From Sambucus nigra (Eukaryota; Streptophyta; Magnoliopsida; Dipsacales; Adoxaceae): a stretch of 64,000 nucleotides of DNA. The position numbers were made by a program, and so were the translations under genes. The DNA is taken from NCBI GenBank assembly GCA_949130495.1, contig OX422208.1, positions 643,830,023-643,894,022 of the forward strand. Reading direction: 5' to 3'. Of this stretch, positions 33,126 through 45,446 are shown piece by piece; position 1 is the stretch's first letter; every line of letters starts with the position of its first letter. The notes beneath the pieces were generated by a model, which was not told the origin of the DNA, did no database searches, and was given only the letters and a program-made list of their open reading frames with translations.

Positions 33126-35926
33126 GTTAAGTATCGCAAGCTTCCAACGAGGCTCTTAAAATATGTTGGATCCACTATTTCTCCTTCTTCATGCTTTGAC
33201 AGCTTGGTTCCACATTCCACGGGAGTGCTTACGGGCTGACATTCATTCATCTTGAATTTCTTGAGAACTTCTTTCGCATAGTTTTCTTGAGAAAGAAATA
33301 TTCCTTCTTTCTCTTGCTTTACTTCTATGCCAAGATAGTAGGACATGAGCCCAATATCGGTCATCTCGAATTCTCTTGTCATCACCTTCTTAAACTCCTC
33401 GATCATCTTTGCATCATTTCCTGTGAAGATTAAATCATCCACATACAAGCAAACAATTAACATATCTTTATTTCCATTCACCTTTGTGTATAGGGCATGC
33501 TCATAAGGGCATTTTTTTAAACCATTTTTATGAAGATATTGATCAATTCTACTATTCCATGCCCTTGGTGCTTGTTTTAGGCCGTATAATGCCTTGCTCA
33601 ATTTTAACACCTTATCTTCGTTGCCTTTCACAACATACCCCATAGGTTGCTCTACATATACTTCTTCTTCAAGATGGCCATTTAAGAAAGCAGACTTCAC
33701 ATCCATTTGATGGATTTTCCATCTATTTTGAGCTGCTAAAGAGATAATTAATCTTATAATTTCAAGACGAGCAAATGGAGCAAATACCTCTTCATAGTCA
33801 ATTCCATACCGTTGCTTAAATCCTTTGGCGACTAATCTTGCTTTGTACCTCTCCACTTCTCCTTTAACATTCTTCTTGGCTTTATACACCCATTTGACTC
33901 CAATAGCTTTATGCCCTTTGGGAAGACTTGTCAACTCCCATGTGCCATTCTTCTCAATTGCTTTTATCTCATCATCCATTGCATCCTTCCATCTCTTGCT
34001 TTGTATGGCCTCTTCAAAACCTATAGGTTCACAATCGGCAAAAAGACAAAAGAGAGTTATATCATTTTGATTTTCAGTTACCTCATATATTTCATCCAAG
34101 CTTCTGAAACGTGGGGCTCTTTCATGTGAACTTTGACTTGATGATGATGATGATGATGGATCTCCATGAGTGGATGATGGTGGTGATGGAGGTGGCGTAA
34201 CAGGCTCTTCTAACTCTCCATTGCTGCTATCTTCATCTTCTTCTTCAAATAAATGAAGAAAGTCATAGTTTTCCTCCTGGGCATCCCACTTCCACGAGCC
34301 TTCTTCATCAAACTTGACGTCTCTACTCGTGATGACTTTTCCACTGATTGGATTGTATAACTTGTAACCTTTGGAGCGTGAATCATATCCAATAAATACG
34401 TATTTTTCACTCTTGTCATCAAGCTTTGTCCGCTTTTGATCTGGCACATGAGCATATGCAATGCTCCCAAATACTCTCAAATGAAAAATTCCGGGTTTTC
34501 TCCCGCTCCATGCTTCTTGTGGAGTTTTATTCCACACACTTCTAGTGGGGCTTCTATTTGACAGATAAACGGCACAATCCACAGCTTCGGCCCAAAATTC
34601 TTTTGTCATTCTTTTACTTTTCAACATGCTTCGAGTCATATTTAAAATGGATCTATTTTTTCTTTCAGCAACTCCATTTTTTTGAGGTGAGTATGCAACC
34701 ATTAAAGGACGGCGTATCCCATTTTCTTCACAAAACTTTTCAAACTCTTTAGAAGTGAATTCGCTTCCTCTATCGGATCGCATAGATTTTATTTCATAAC
34801 CACTTTCTTTTTCCACAAGTGCTTTAAATTTCTTAAAAGAACAAAATACTTCTGATTTTTCTTTTAAGAAATAGACCCATGTCTTTCTACTAAAATCATC
34901 AATGAAAAGTAGAAAGTATCTATTTTTGCCAAAAGAACAAGGAGTAATAGGGCCACACACATCGGTATGAATGAGTTCTAGGGTCTTCTTTGCTCTTGTA
35001 ATTGACTCTTTTGGAAAACTCATTCTAGAATTTTTTCCAAGTAAGCATCCTTCACATAATTGATCCGGATGATTAATGGGAGGCAACCCATTAACCATTC
35101 CTTTGTTATGCAATAATTTTAAGCCACCAAAATTTAGATGCCCAAACCTTAAGTGCCAAAGCCAAGACATGTCTTTAAAGCAAGCATTTAAACACATTGC
35201 ACCTTCACTTTGAATGTTTAGCAAAAACATTCTATTTCTTTCCATAGGTACTTTAGCAATTAAATTCATTCTTTGGTCTCTTAAAGAAAGACTATGATCT
35301 TTCATGTGGATATCATAACCTTTCTCTAAGAGTTTCCCCAGACTCAAGATATTTGTTTTCATGTTTGGCACATAGTAGACATTTGAAATAAATTGGTGCT
35401 TCCCATTTTTCATACGAATCAAAATTTTACCTTTTCCTTTCATCGGCACTTTTGATTCATCTCCAAAAGTAACATTGTCCTTTACCGATTCATCAAGTTC
35501 CACAAACATGTCCTTTTTTCCACACATATGGTTGCTTGCTCCCGTGTCAAGATACCACACCTTGTTTTCTCCATTTTGTTCTCCTTTGTATGCTAATAAC
35601 AATGTCGAATCCTTGTGCTTTTCCTTTTCAACATAGTTAGCCTTCTCCTCCACAATATTCGAATTACTTCTGCATTCCGAAGCATAATGGCCGAATTTTT
35701 TACAATTATAACACTTAATTTGAGATTTTTCGTACCTTGGTCTCGTGTTGCCTTCTCTTCCATGCCCTCTTGCTGGATATGAGTTTTGCCTTTCATTGTT
35801 GAAATACTTCACACCGCCTTTTCCTCGAAATTGACATCTGCCTCTTCCTCTTTGGCTCCGTTCGTTGTTGTATTCTCTTCCTTCTTTTAGAGTAAGCTTT
35901 GTTTGAAGAGCTTGCTCTAAAGTCTC
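33059..35926 (-). pseudogene. Copia pol: zinc knuckle, protease, integrase, RT
   Basis: A frame of over 900 codons in phase with gag across one TAA. In order: knuckle [14 protein letters not shown], protease [11 protein letters not shown], pre-integrase [11 protein letters not shown]...CEGCLLGK, integrase Asp in IHTDVCGP, Asp in MRSDRGSEF, Glu in [10 protein letters not shown], then RT with [41 protein letters not shown] and catalytic [11 protein letters not shown]. It then stops after a frameshift near 33115. Apart from this lesion the protein looks complete, which fits the near-identical LTRs. It encodes replication and integration enzymes of the element. Confidence 0.94.
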
Positions 35927-36544
35927 TTAACTTTTCCTGTTAAGTCTCTCTTTATGGGCTTTTAAGGAACCCATGAGTTCATCAATTCCCATAGAATATG
36001 TATCTTTAGATTCTTCAATTGCTACAACAACATAGTTAAACTTGGAACTTAAAGAGCGGAGGATTTTTTCTACCACCCGTGTGTCACTCATATTTTCACC
36101 ATTAGTTTTTAATTGATTGACAATAGCCAAAACTCTAGCAAAATAATCTGAAAGTAACTCGAAATCTTTCATATGCAAAGACTCGAACTCACCTCTAAGT
36201 GTTTGGAGACGAACCTTCTTTACCTTCTCAATCCCCTTATGAGAATTTTGTAGAGTCTCCCATGCTTCTTTGGCGGTTGTGGTAAACGCAATTTTCTCAA
36301 ACGTACCTTCATCCAATGCTTGGTGAATGAGAGTGAGGGCCTTTTGATCTGTCCTCCTTGCTTCTTTTAATCTATCCTTTTGAGCTTGAGATAGAGTGGC
36401 TTCATCTTGAGGCTCATTGTAGCCTTTTTCAACGATCTCCCAAACATCTTTAGAAGCGAGTAACACCTTCATCTTGATACTCCAATGGTTGTAGTTGTCT
36501 TTGGTGAGTTGGGGAATTTGGAAAGGAACCATACCATTAGCCAT
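35927..36544 (-). pseudogene. Copia gag
   Basis: A 205-residue frame from [18 protein letters not shown]. It has [40 protein letters not shown] and [20 protein letters not shown], which are the UBN2/retrotran_gag landmarks of plant copia elements. It ends at a TAA (35927-35929) followed in phase by [10 protein letters not shown] and then pol, so gag and pol were one polyprotein and a single CAA to TAA change is the simplest explanation. Confidence 0.92.
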
Positions 36545-36556
36545 TTTAGAACCTTG

Positions 36557-36568
36557 GCTCTGATACCA
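36557..36568 (-). other. Copia primer-binding site (initiator tRNA-Met)
   Basis: Minus-strand TGGTATCAGAGC lies a few bases inside the 5' LTR. Confidence 0.9.
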
Positions 36569-36571
36569 CTT

Positions 36572-36990
36572 TTTTGGAAGAGGTTGTTTATATATTTAGG
36601 GGAGGGAGCAAAATATATGAAAAAAGAGTGGAGAACTATTTGGTGAAAGGAACTATTTTATTAGAACTCACTAAATTTTGCTTTATACAAAATGTGGAGA
36701 CAACACCCCTATTTATGCTATCCTCCAACTCAAATGAATGGTGGAGATTAAATTTACATCAAGGGTCAAGATTGAATCTCTAGAACCTTCCACATCTATC
36801 TACCATTTCTTACACTCTCCACAATACACAAGATGGATCTAGAATGTTCTTGGCAAAATATCACTCTTAATGGGTCTAACTTTATAGAGGCCCAATACTA
36901 ACTAATTAGACAACCCAAACATTTAACCCAAAAATACAAACTAATAAAGCCCAATTATTTTAATTTCAAAAACAAGTTTAATTTTCAACA
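36572..36990 (-). repeat. Copia LTR (5' LTR in element orientation)
   Basis: 419 bp. Its inner terminal dinucleotide is mutated: plus-strand TT instead of TG at 36572, that is, AA instead of CA on the element strand. Otherwise it is nearly identical to 32075-32493. Confidence 0.93.
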
Positions 36991-37347
36991 GTTAATGACT
37001 TTAATGAGTAGCCGGTCACCCTCCCTAGCTACAATGCGAGGACCTAGAAACTTCCCATTTACCGTAACAATGCTCTTCGTGTGGCACAGCCGCATCACAT
37101 TTCGCAACTTGATCTACAACAACATATAATATATGATCACACATAAATGTTATATACCACGTCTTTAACAGTGGCATAAGCTTGAAAAAAAATTGTAGTG
37201 AGAACACCACATAACACGTACATTAAACTCATAGTGCCTGGTAGTGACTGCATCCTTTGCAAGTGCAGGCTGAGAAAGTACACACATTGTTACTAATGAG
37301 AAGAGAAATATTATGGAAGCTGGTGATTTCAGAATAGAAGCACCCAT

Positions 37348-37620
37348 TTTCTGCTAGTTTCTCTTAGGAGAAAGTGAATAAACTTTGATTTGTAAACTTG
37401 AATAAGATACTGCTTCAACAAATTTACCGAGGTTGGGTATATATAGATAGAGATGGTGAAATTGTGTTCGGTTTAAGTTTGATTAGGTGATGCATATAGT
37501 ATAGTTAAAAAATGGAGAGGATTTGGACAATCTGCTGTTGGAGAGCAACCATAGAGTGCTGCCAAAGACTATTTAATTTATTTGATCTCTTCTCCTGTCA
37601 AAGCTTTCCTTTGTCGTGAT
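37348..37620 (-). promoter_or_regulatory. Laccase promoter region with TATA box
   Basis: Minus-strand TATATATA at 37446-37438 lies about 91 bases upstream of the start codon at 37347, a normal distance allowing for a 5' UTR of 50-60 bases. No other element can be named with confidence. Confidence 0.5.
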
Positions 37621-37669
37621 GCTATAGTTTCCCAAATCCAATGAGACATGATTTTGATTAGTATGGACG

Positions 37670-37810
37670 GTTATGGGTCGGGTAAAAAATGGATATGGAT
37701 AAATTTGGACGGGTCAAAAGTAGGTCGGACATAATAATTTAGACGGGTTTGGTCAGATTAAATTCGGATTGGATCGGGTCAAGCCCGGATCGGGCCGGAT
37801 TGACCCACTT
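37670..37810. repeat. Degenerate (GGGTC/GGATC)-rich low-complexity block
   Basis: Words such as GGTCGGGTAAAAAATGG, GACGGGTC, GGATCGGGTCAAGCCCGGAT recur over about 140 bases. Their counterparts on the other strand (GACCCGC) appear at about 37970. The origin is unknown. Confidence 0.5.
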
Positions 37811-38300
37811 TTTTTTTTTAAAAAACAATTATTATACCATATACAAATAAATATGGTATAATAATTTTGAAAAAAAATATACAAGTAAATACTTGAATAA
37901 AAGAAAATCTTTTAACTCCTTAGTAATTTGAGTTTTATTTTTGTGAGGGTCCAAAACTATTTTGACCCGCTAATGACCCGCCAACAAATCATCTTATTGG
38001 ATAGTTCAAACCATTTTGACCCACAAACACAATTAATGGGATCCAAACACATTATTTTGGGTGGATTATGAGCGGTTTCATCCTCAAGAGCCCATATTGC
38101 CGGCGCTAATTTTGACCATCAATTGTATAGCTTAACTGTTTAAAGTTAAAAATGACTACGTCAAAGTAAATCTTTTAAAAATAAAATGTTATACATACTA
38201 ATTTGATTCAAGCATGATTATATAAAATATAATTATCACTTAATTCCAAAATATTTAATCTCCATGCATTTACAGATCAATTATTTATAAATTATATAAT
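37811..38300. other. AT-rich spacer with no identifiable feature
   Basis: No coding frame. Short A/T tracts and a few GACCCGCTAATGACCCGCC words related to the preceding low-complexity block. Confidence 0.4.
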
Positions 38301-38673
38301 GAAGAACATACCTTTGTTCATTGCTGAGACGAAAGATGATCACGTTTCTCCTCATTTTATTACTCCAAAATTGTGAAAGAAAATCTAATTTTTTCAGAAT
38401 TTCGGATTTTGTCTCTCTACATATAATTGTGTGTTAAAGTATGTTAATGATGAAATTAGTCTACTGATTATATGGGTGAGAGTAAGCCGAAATTTCCCTT
38501 GTCCATAACCCCACTTCCCATCAAAGTGAGCCAAAAATAATAGAAAACTACCCACTAGCATTTTACTCCTCGACCTCCACTAATTCAAATTAATTTTTAA
38601 CTTATTAAGTACCATATTAGTGTTAAATTAGTTAATTCCAAAATTGCCTAATTAATTCATTAATTTCCAACAA
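38301..38673 (-). repeat. Putative 3' LTR of the older copia remnant
   Basis: Minus-strand reading from 38673 begins TGTTGGAAATTAATGAATTA directly after the purine tract AAGTGGGAGAT, the classic copia junction (plus strand TTCCAACA|ATCTCCCACTTGG). The far end of the LTR is not determined; 38301 is a guess. Confidence 0.5.
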
Positions 38674-41133
38674 TCTCCCACTTGGTTCTAATAAGAATAA
38701 CCTCGTAATTTGTCTAGGGAACATAAGGTGCGCAATTAAGCAGAATAATTAACAATAATTATTGCCATAATTGAATAATTCACCAATGCGAGTCATGGTG
38801 GTTTCACTCCATTCAGGAGCATGATTCCTTCTATGTACCACAACATCAATATTTTATTTAACCAAGTCTATAATGTAGGTTGTCATAATGGTCTCATAAT
38901 GTCTTTTGAGAAAAGACTATTTCTATCATACAATAGGTCACATTCACATGCATGTAGGGGTGGAAGTGGTACGGGTTTTTATCATAATGTACCGTTTTGG
39001 TAAAAAAAAATGGTTTTGGTTTCATATATTAAAATACCAAAAACCGGTCTTACCGAAACCGAAATTACCACAAAAAAGTTGGTTGGTTTTGGTTTTAATA
39101 TTTAAAAAATCGATTTACTGAAATTACCGTACCGAATTTATCGAAACCAGAAAAAACCGTACCGAATTTATCGAAATCAGAAAAAACCGTACCGAAATTG
39201 CTGTACTGTATCAAATTTACCAAAATTACCGTAGCAAATTTACTGAAACCAGAAAAAAGTTGGTTTTGGTTTTAATATTTAAAAAAGTTGGTTGGTTTTA
39301 TTTTGGTTTCTTTGGGTTTTTAGTGTTGTTTACCAAAACCAGAAAAAATCGAAACCAGAAATCAGAATTTACCGAAACTAGAAAAAACATGAGAAAACCA
39401 GAAGAAACCCGAATTTACCGAAACCAGAAAAAAACGAAATTACCGAAAAAACCAAAATACCGACCGGTTTGATTTTGGTATTGATTTTAGTGTACCGGGT
39501 GGTAAACTGGTACGGTTTGATTTTACCATCCAGAGTTTGGTTTTAGTATTGGTATCTACTATTTACCGACCAAACTGTACCGCTTACACCCCTACATGCA
39601 TGCATACATTAAATAAGAAATGATAGAAATCTGAAACACTTTTATTGATTTCAAAATAGTAGTGTCAAACATCTAAACTAATTATAATAATAATCAGACT
39701 AATCGAGACCAATCTCTTCGACATGTTTCATAAAGGTCTGCGAAGACAGTCCTTTTATAAGAAGATCTGTTATGTTATCATTCATACTAATATGATCAAT
39801 TGACACTCATTGTTTCAATACTTCTTCTTTCACTGGAAAATACTTCATTTCGTTATGTTTAGCTGCCTTAATATACTTGTCATTTTTCGAAAAAAAGACT
39901 GCTGCAACATTATCACATTCAATTTTCAGCAATTTAGATATTGACCCACGATTCTGAGTCATGAAATGAAATTTTGCTGCCATAATCCATGATTTGTAGC
40001 TTCAAAGCAAGCTACGAATTCAACCTCCATAGTAGATGATGCAATAACACTCTGCTTAACACATTTTTAAGAGACGAATCCTATAGCAAGGAGGAAGACA
40101 TAACCCACAGTTCTCTTCTGAATGTCAGGGCGTCCTCCAAAATCTGTGTCTGAGTATCCGACCACCTTAAAGTGATCAATCTTTCTATTTCTGATCATGT
40201 ATTCTTTAGTCCCTTGAAGGTGCCATAATACTTTCTTTGGATCTTTCCAATGATGATTTCTTGGATTGCTTTGATATTTGCATAGCATCCCAATGATAAA
40301 ATTGATATCCTCTCTAGTGCAAACCTGTAGACACAGTAAGCTCCCTACGAGCGAGGCATAAGGCACACCTTTCATGTGCTCCCTTTCCAATTCACTTATT
40401 GGGCATTAGATTAAGATGAACCTTTCCCCTTTCTGAAGTGGAATATCGTTGGGACTGCAACTTTGCATATTGAACCTTTCTAAGACTTTGTTAATGTAAG
40501 CTTTCTTAGATAGTCCAAACATTCCATGTGATCTATCTCCATATATCTCTATCCCGATCACAAAGGATGCCTCACACATATCTTTTATTTTAAAGTTTTC
40601 ATAAAGATATTCCTTGGTTTCACATAATAAACCAACTTCACTGTTAGTGATAAGTAAGTCGTTAACATCTATTACTAAAAATACAAAGTTACTCCCACCG
40701 ATCTTCAGGTATATACACAGGTCAATGTTGTTTCCTTTAACCCAAAGGAGATAATGGTATTATGAAACTTTGGGTTCCACCGATGATAATCTTATTTTAG
40801 ACCATATATGGACTTTTTTAACATACAAATCGTGTTTTTTATTCCTTCTTTTATGAAGCCTAGTGGTTATGCCATATAGATTTCTTTTTTTAAAACCCTA
40901 TTCAGAAAAGTTATTTTTAAATCCATTTGGTGCAACTCTGAATCATAATGAGCCACCAATACTAATATGATTCTCAGAGAGTCTTTCTTTGAAACTTGAG
41001 AGAAGGTATCATTATAATCAATCCCTTCTCATTGATTAAAACCTTTGGCAACTAGTCTAGCTTTATGTCGTTCGATATTGCCTTTTGAATCGCATATGGT
41101 CTTAAAGACCCATTTACACCTGAATCGTTTTTG
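38674..41133 (-). mobile_element. Older Ty1/copia remnant (left piece), minus strand
   Basis: The purine tract at 38674-38686 is followed (minus-strand upstream) by decayed RNase H and RT. Recognisable pieces: VPYASLVGSL and VCTREDINFIIGMLCKYQSNP (40067-40390), then VGYSDTDFGG, ASSTMEVEFVACFEAT near 39990, and LHQMDLK with RCKWVFKT near 41100. Many stops and frameshifts. The 5' continuation is on the far side of the CACTA element at 55687. Confidence 0.8.
38955..39594. mobile_element. hAT-type non-autonomous element (MITE), 640 bp, TSD CATGCATG
   Basis: Terminal inverted repeats begin TAGGGGTGGAAGTGGTACGG and end CTGTACCGCTTACACCCCTA. The 8-bp duplication CATGCATG (38947-38954 and 39595-39602) fits hAT transposition. 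The interior is built from repeats of ACCGAAACCAGAAAAAACCG and GGTTTTGGTTTTAATATTT and has no transposase. Open frames there are low-complexity artefacts. Confidence 0.8.
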
Positions 41134-41620
41134 CACTACAAGAAACTTGGGATTTAGTGGAAAAAATTTTCAGTGGCGACATAAAAGTTGTCACTAAATA
41201 AAATAATTAGGGACAAAAATGATAGTCGTCACAAACTTCAGTACATACAATGGAAAATACATAATGTTGTCACTATAAGTTACTATAGTGACAACATTAC
41301 TTATGTCACTAATGATGTTGCCACTAAGTTCACGTCACCACATATATTAGTGACAACATTTCACGAAATTTTATCACTAAAGGTTAGGTCTTTAGTGGCA
41401 ACAATTTATTGTCAATAGTATGTAATGCTTCTCAATTTTTGTCACAAATATTTTAGTGAAAAACTTATTTTTGCCACTAATTACTATATTTAGTGAGAAC
41501 GTCATGAGTCGTCACTATATTGGATGTAGTTGTTAATTTAATGACACAAATAATTTTCCACTAGATGGGGTAGATAAGTGGTGATTTATTTGATATTGTC
41601 ACTAAAGGTTTATTATTATT
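41134..41620 (+). repeat. CACTA left terminal and subterminal repeats
   Basis: The TIR is followed by many direct and inverted copies of a short motif, TTGTCACTA / TAGTGACAA, for example at about 41190, 41268, 41289, 41350 and 41598. Such motifs are the known binding sites of the TNPA-type protein in CACTA elements. Binding is inferred. Confidence 0.8.
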
Positions 41621-41759
41621 ATTTGTTAAGAATTTATAAAATTTTCTTATTTTTCAAATAAATTCTTAACTTCTTATTTATCCCCCCTAATATTTTTTCA
41701 CAAGTTTGAAAATTCGTACTTTCAAATTTATTAAAGCATTTATAAAATTGTATTCTTTT

Positions 41760-41960
41760 AAATTAAATTGACATATAGGGCCGTGTCGGCCCAATACAAC
41801 ACGACATCATTTTACCCAACACGACATGATGTCGTGTTTTTTCTAACACGAACATGACTCGTTATGAATACGACACGACACAAATATCATGATAAATTAT
41901 TTTTCAGTCAATTGGCACGATTCAACATGACCCAACACGATAATTCGCTTATTTTATATA
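41760..41960. repeat. CACGAC/GTCGTG low-complexity block inside CACTA
   Basis: Repeated ACACGACA, TGTCGTGT and CCAACACGA words on both orientations around 41770-41940. It looks like a degenerate simple repeat capable of pairing with itself. Confidence 0.5.
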
Positions 41961-42392
41961 TAAACATCATTTTTTAATTTTACATTAGATGAAATATTTT
42001 AATTATTAAGTGATTGGGCCAAATTAGATTTCTTAACCGGATTGTAATTGGGTCAAAACAAATCAATTTAATATGACTCAACATATTTACAAAATTACAT
42101 TTTTTTTATGTTGATACTATTACTAACTAAACCTTTACTAATATGAAATTATTTTTAGGTAAACATTATTTGTACGGATAAAGAAAACAAAACAGAGCCA
42201 ACTAACGCACGTAACGACTGAAAAAAAGGAGGGAAACCGAAGTTGATCCTCTCCCAAATTTTCGGTAACCTCCCTTCCAACTCCAACGTGTTCTAGTCAG
42301 CTACCCCTCTTCTGTTCTATTCAATCTCTCCGCTCTTCAGTTATGAAATCCTCATCCATTCTCTCTTAAGTTGCAAAACATGAAACATGTGT

Positions 42393-42443
<51 letters not shown>

Positions 42444-43452
42444 AGTTGCGAAACAAGAAAAATCTGATTCTAGTTTTTGTGTATTGTGTATTTGTTTAGG
42501 CATATATAAATAGGTATTTTTTCGTAATTTGGGACTGATTCTAGTTTTTTTTATGATGTTAGAATTTTCTTATTCTCTAATTTTGAAAGTTGATTATGAT
42601 ATGTATTTGTATTCTTATTGTTAAAAATAGTTTTTTTAATTTTTTTATCTTTATTCTGGATGCATACATATTGTTGTTTGTGTATATTATATGCATGTAT
42701 CTATGATTTTCATTTAATATTTTATTTTAGAACTTGAATAACAGGATGCATACAGATTGTTGTTTGTGTATATTATTATATGAATGTTTAAGCATACATT
42801 CAAATTGATTAGATATAGTGAGTATAAAGCAAAATTCCAAATATTTATTTGTTTAGAATAAATAAATAAGTAACATTTACATTCAATGACCAATTTTCAT
42901 CATGCTAATGAATATAAGGTTACCAATATTCAACTATTTAAAGTTAAGAAGATATATGTTTATTATTAATTATCAACCCTACATCCTATTATATGTGTTG
43001 GGGCAACATTAGCTCCACTCAATTACAAATATCATTTTTAATATATCAATACTTTCCCTCTCTTATTATTTTTATTGTTTTGATATATTTTGTTTTATAG
43101 GTATGATTCTATATTTAGTTATTTAATTGGTCACTTTTGTTGATAGATGGTCTTAATTAGGCAAGTGTTTCATATCTCCCTCTTGAAAAATCATATTTGA
43201 TATATGTATGTGTGTTTATGTTTCATTACTCAACTCACTTATTTCATTTGTATTACTTAGTATATATTCACGACATTTAGCTTAAATATCTTGTTTAGTA
43301 GGTTACATGAAATTTTTCACTGATATTCAGGAAATTAAGAGTAACATTTGTTAGGAGAAAACGAAAATTTACACAAAATATTTTATACACGTTGCCAAAA
43401 GAAAGTTTATTAAACACACCCTTAATGTTTAAATTATGTCAGGACCACCCAA
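41961..43452 (+). other. CACTA 5' region upstream of TNP2 gene
   Basis: AT-rich non-coding DNA with a (CT)n run at about 42394-42441, probably promoter and 5' leader with a long intron. No domain-bearing frame. Confidence 0.45.
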
Positions 43453-44350
43453 ATGGATAAAAGTTGGATGAAACTCAAGAATAGATTGGACCCTGCTGTA
43501 ACAACCCTCGCTTTTAGGAGGCTAATTTTATATTAATTTTACCACGTGAGGTAATTATATAAAATGTTGGAACTGGAGTAAATATTAATTTAATGAGTTA
43601 GAAGTTAATATTTACTGGAATGTTGCATATATACCGTATGTGTAGGTAAATATCCTCATGTTGTATGTTTTATAGTGTCATGTATTTTAAATGACATTAT
43701 GGTTTAAGTGAAATTGGAACTCGAAATAATTTATAAAATTGTCGGATGCCAGTTTAGAGGGTGTAGTTAGCCCCGGAATGTCCGAGACAGTCAAAATAAG
43801 TGCCATATTATATTTTTGGGTTCCGGGCACTTTTGACTGGTTTTAATGTAAACGCGTATTGGGAGTCATATTAATGTGGTATTAACCACTTAAGTTGGGA
43901 ATTGTGGACTAAAGGCACGATTTATGTCTTGCCTTTCTTTTATTTCTCTTAAGTGATTTTATTAAACATTGAGAGATAGAGAGAGGAAGAGAGCTTGGGA
44001 GAAAAAGAAGAAAAGAGAGAGATTGAAGCTTGGATTGCTCCTATCTCAAAGAAATCTGAAATTCCAACCTTAAGGCAAGTTTTCTACTTGCTAATATGTG
44101 ATTTAAGTTAAATAATTTGTGTGATAGTCGTGTATTTGAAATTTTGGGATAAATATGAAATTTATGATGTTTAAACCCTAAATTTTGTTTTGGGTTGAAG
44201 AAATTGTTGGTTTTAGTAGTGAATATTCATGTAGGTTGATTTGGGGTAGATTTATGATGTTGGTAGTGAGTGAAAATGGAAGAGATTTAAGTTTTGGGGG
44301 AAAACTAGGGTTTATAACCCGTAACCCCTTCTTGGCCCTTCTGCAAGGGC

Positions 44351-44515
44351 GAATCGATTCCGCCCCTAGGGCGAATCAATTCGCTAAGGGTCAGTTTCCA
44401 GGCCTGTTTGGACCGAATCGATTCGGGTCCAAGCCGAATCGATTCGGCAGTTTGTAGAATCCCTGGTCTTTATGTCCGAAACTATTCGCTTTTTGGGCGA
44501 ATCGATTCATTTTCC
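44351..44515. repeat. Array of GAATCGATTC palindromes in the solo LTR
   Basis: Perfect or near-perfect copies at 44351, 44372 (one change), 44413 (CCGAATCGATTCGG), 44433 (GCCGAATCGATTCGGC, 16-bp palindrome), 44477 (decayed) and 44501. A matching array is at 61501-61640. Confidence 0.85.
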
Positions 44516-45446
44516 TGCTATTTTTGAGTTAATTTTATAACTCAATTTCAATTCATTTTCTTTAAGTCTAGGGCCTAGGAACCTTCTTGAATGAAGTAAA
44601 CTTAGTGTCTTAGAGTTTTAGTTGAGTTAGTTAATTACCCTACATTAAGAATGGGTTATGTGGGGACTTTTTTGGGGATATGCCAATTGATGTTAGGGCA
44701 TTCTTTTCTTCTAGATTAAGACTAGGAGTTATAGAGTTGTGTTGGGAGATTTCAGGAGCTCAATGGAGATATGTTAATCTTGATGGTTCATAATAACACC
44801 ACAAACGAATGATGGGAGAATAAATTGGAAGTTTATTCCTTCCTTTGAGATATGATTGTATTGGGGTTTTAAAGTAATACCCTAAAATGTTTGGAGATAA
44901 TTAAGAGTTTATTCACTCATTTGAAGTTGTAGTAACGATACGAATTATATATGGCTCCGGATAAAATATGAGATATTTACAAAATGTAAATGACTATGGT
45001 TTCGAACAAAACGAAACATACATGTGTAAATGAAAATGAAATGGTAATGATGATGGTAAATGATAATTTACTAAATCATGACAATGGTAAATGATAATTT
45101 GGTTAAACACACCTCTCTAAATGCCATCATAAGGGAAGTCCGCGCGTGAGGTGATGCCCCCTGGCTAGTGAATGCAGGGTGGATATAGTCCCAGACCATA
45201 TGTGTGTTGTTGTATATTTTATGCGCTGGTGAGGTAATTCCGAGTGTGGTTATGACTCTCCCGTAGGCATATGGCCGCTTCCCGACGTTGCGATAGGTGC
45301 CCAGGCTTCCTTGTTTGATAGGCCCCTGGAAGATGATGGTTATTTAGGGGCGCGCCCAGTGGGAAAACTCGGAGGGGTGGTCTTATAATCGTTATATGTA
45401 TATAAATATAACAATTCATAATCAAGTGGGACTTGATGTATGCGAT

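Larger units (their letters stand above)
32075..36990 (-). mobile_element. Ty1/copia retrotransposon, 4,916 bp, TSD GTTAA
   Basis: Identical 419-bp LTR lengths (32075-32493 and 36572-36990), with about five differences by hand count (98.8% identity), mark a young insertion. GTTAA lies at 32070-32074 and 36991-36995 and belongs to laccase exon 2 codons. Order on the minus strand is LTR, initiator-Met primer site, gag, protease, integrase, RT, RNase H, purine tract, LTR, with integrase before RT as in Pseudoviridae. Only one stop and one frameshift break the coding frame. Confidence 0.95.
29430..37347 (-). pseudogene. Laccase gene (LAC17-like), disrupted by a copia insertion and a frameshift
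   Basis: Secreted blue multicopper oxidase that polymerises monolignols in the cell wall. Six exons on the minus strand: 37347-37222, 37113-32041 (split by the copia element at 36990-32075), 31561-31317, 31215-31087, 31003-30036 and 29560-29430. All junctions have GT-AG. A signal peptide opens exon 1 (MGASILKSPASIIFLFSLVT). Copper ligands are present: SIHWHGIRQ across exons 2/3, FWHAHIS in exon 3, [12 protein letters not shown] in exon 5, [15 protein letters not shown] in exon 6. The end, PPPADLPKC, is that of full-length plant laccases. Exon 2 is cut after KVIN by the retroelement. A one-base deletion near 30866 shifts the frame after DAIYVN, and the correct frame resumes at [16 protein letters not shown] codons. 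The rest has no stop, so loss is recent. Similarity to Arabidopsis LAC17 is by recall. Confidence 0.93.
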
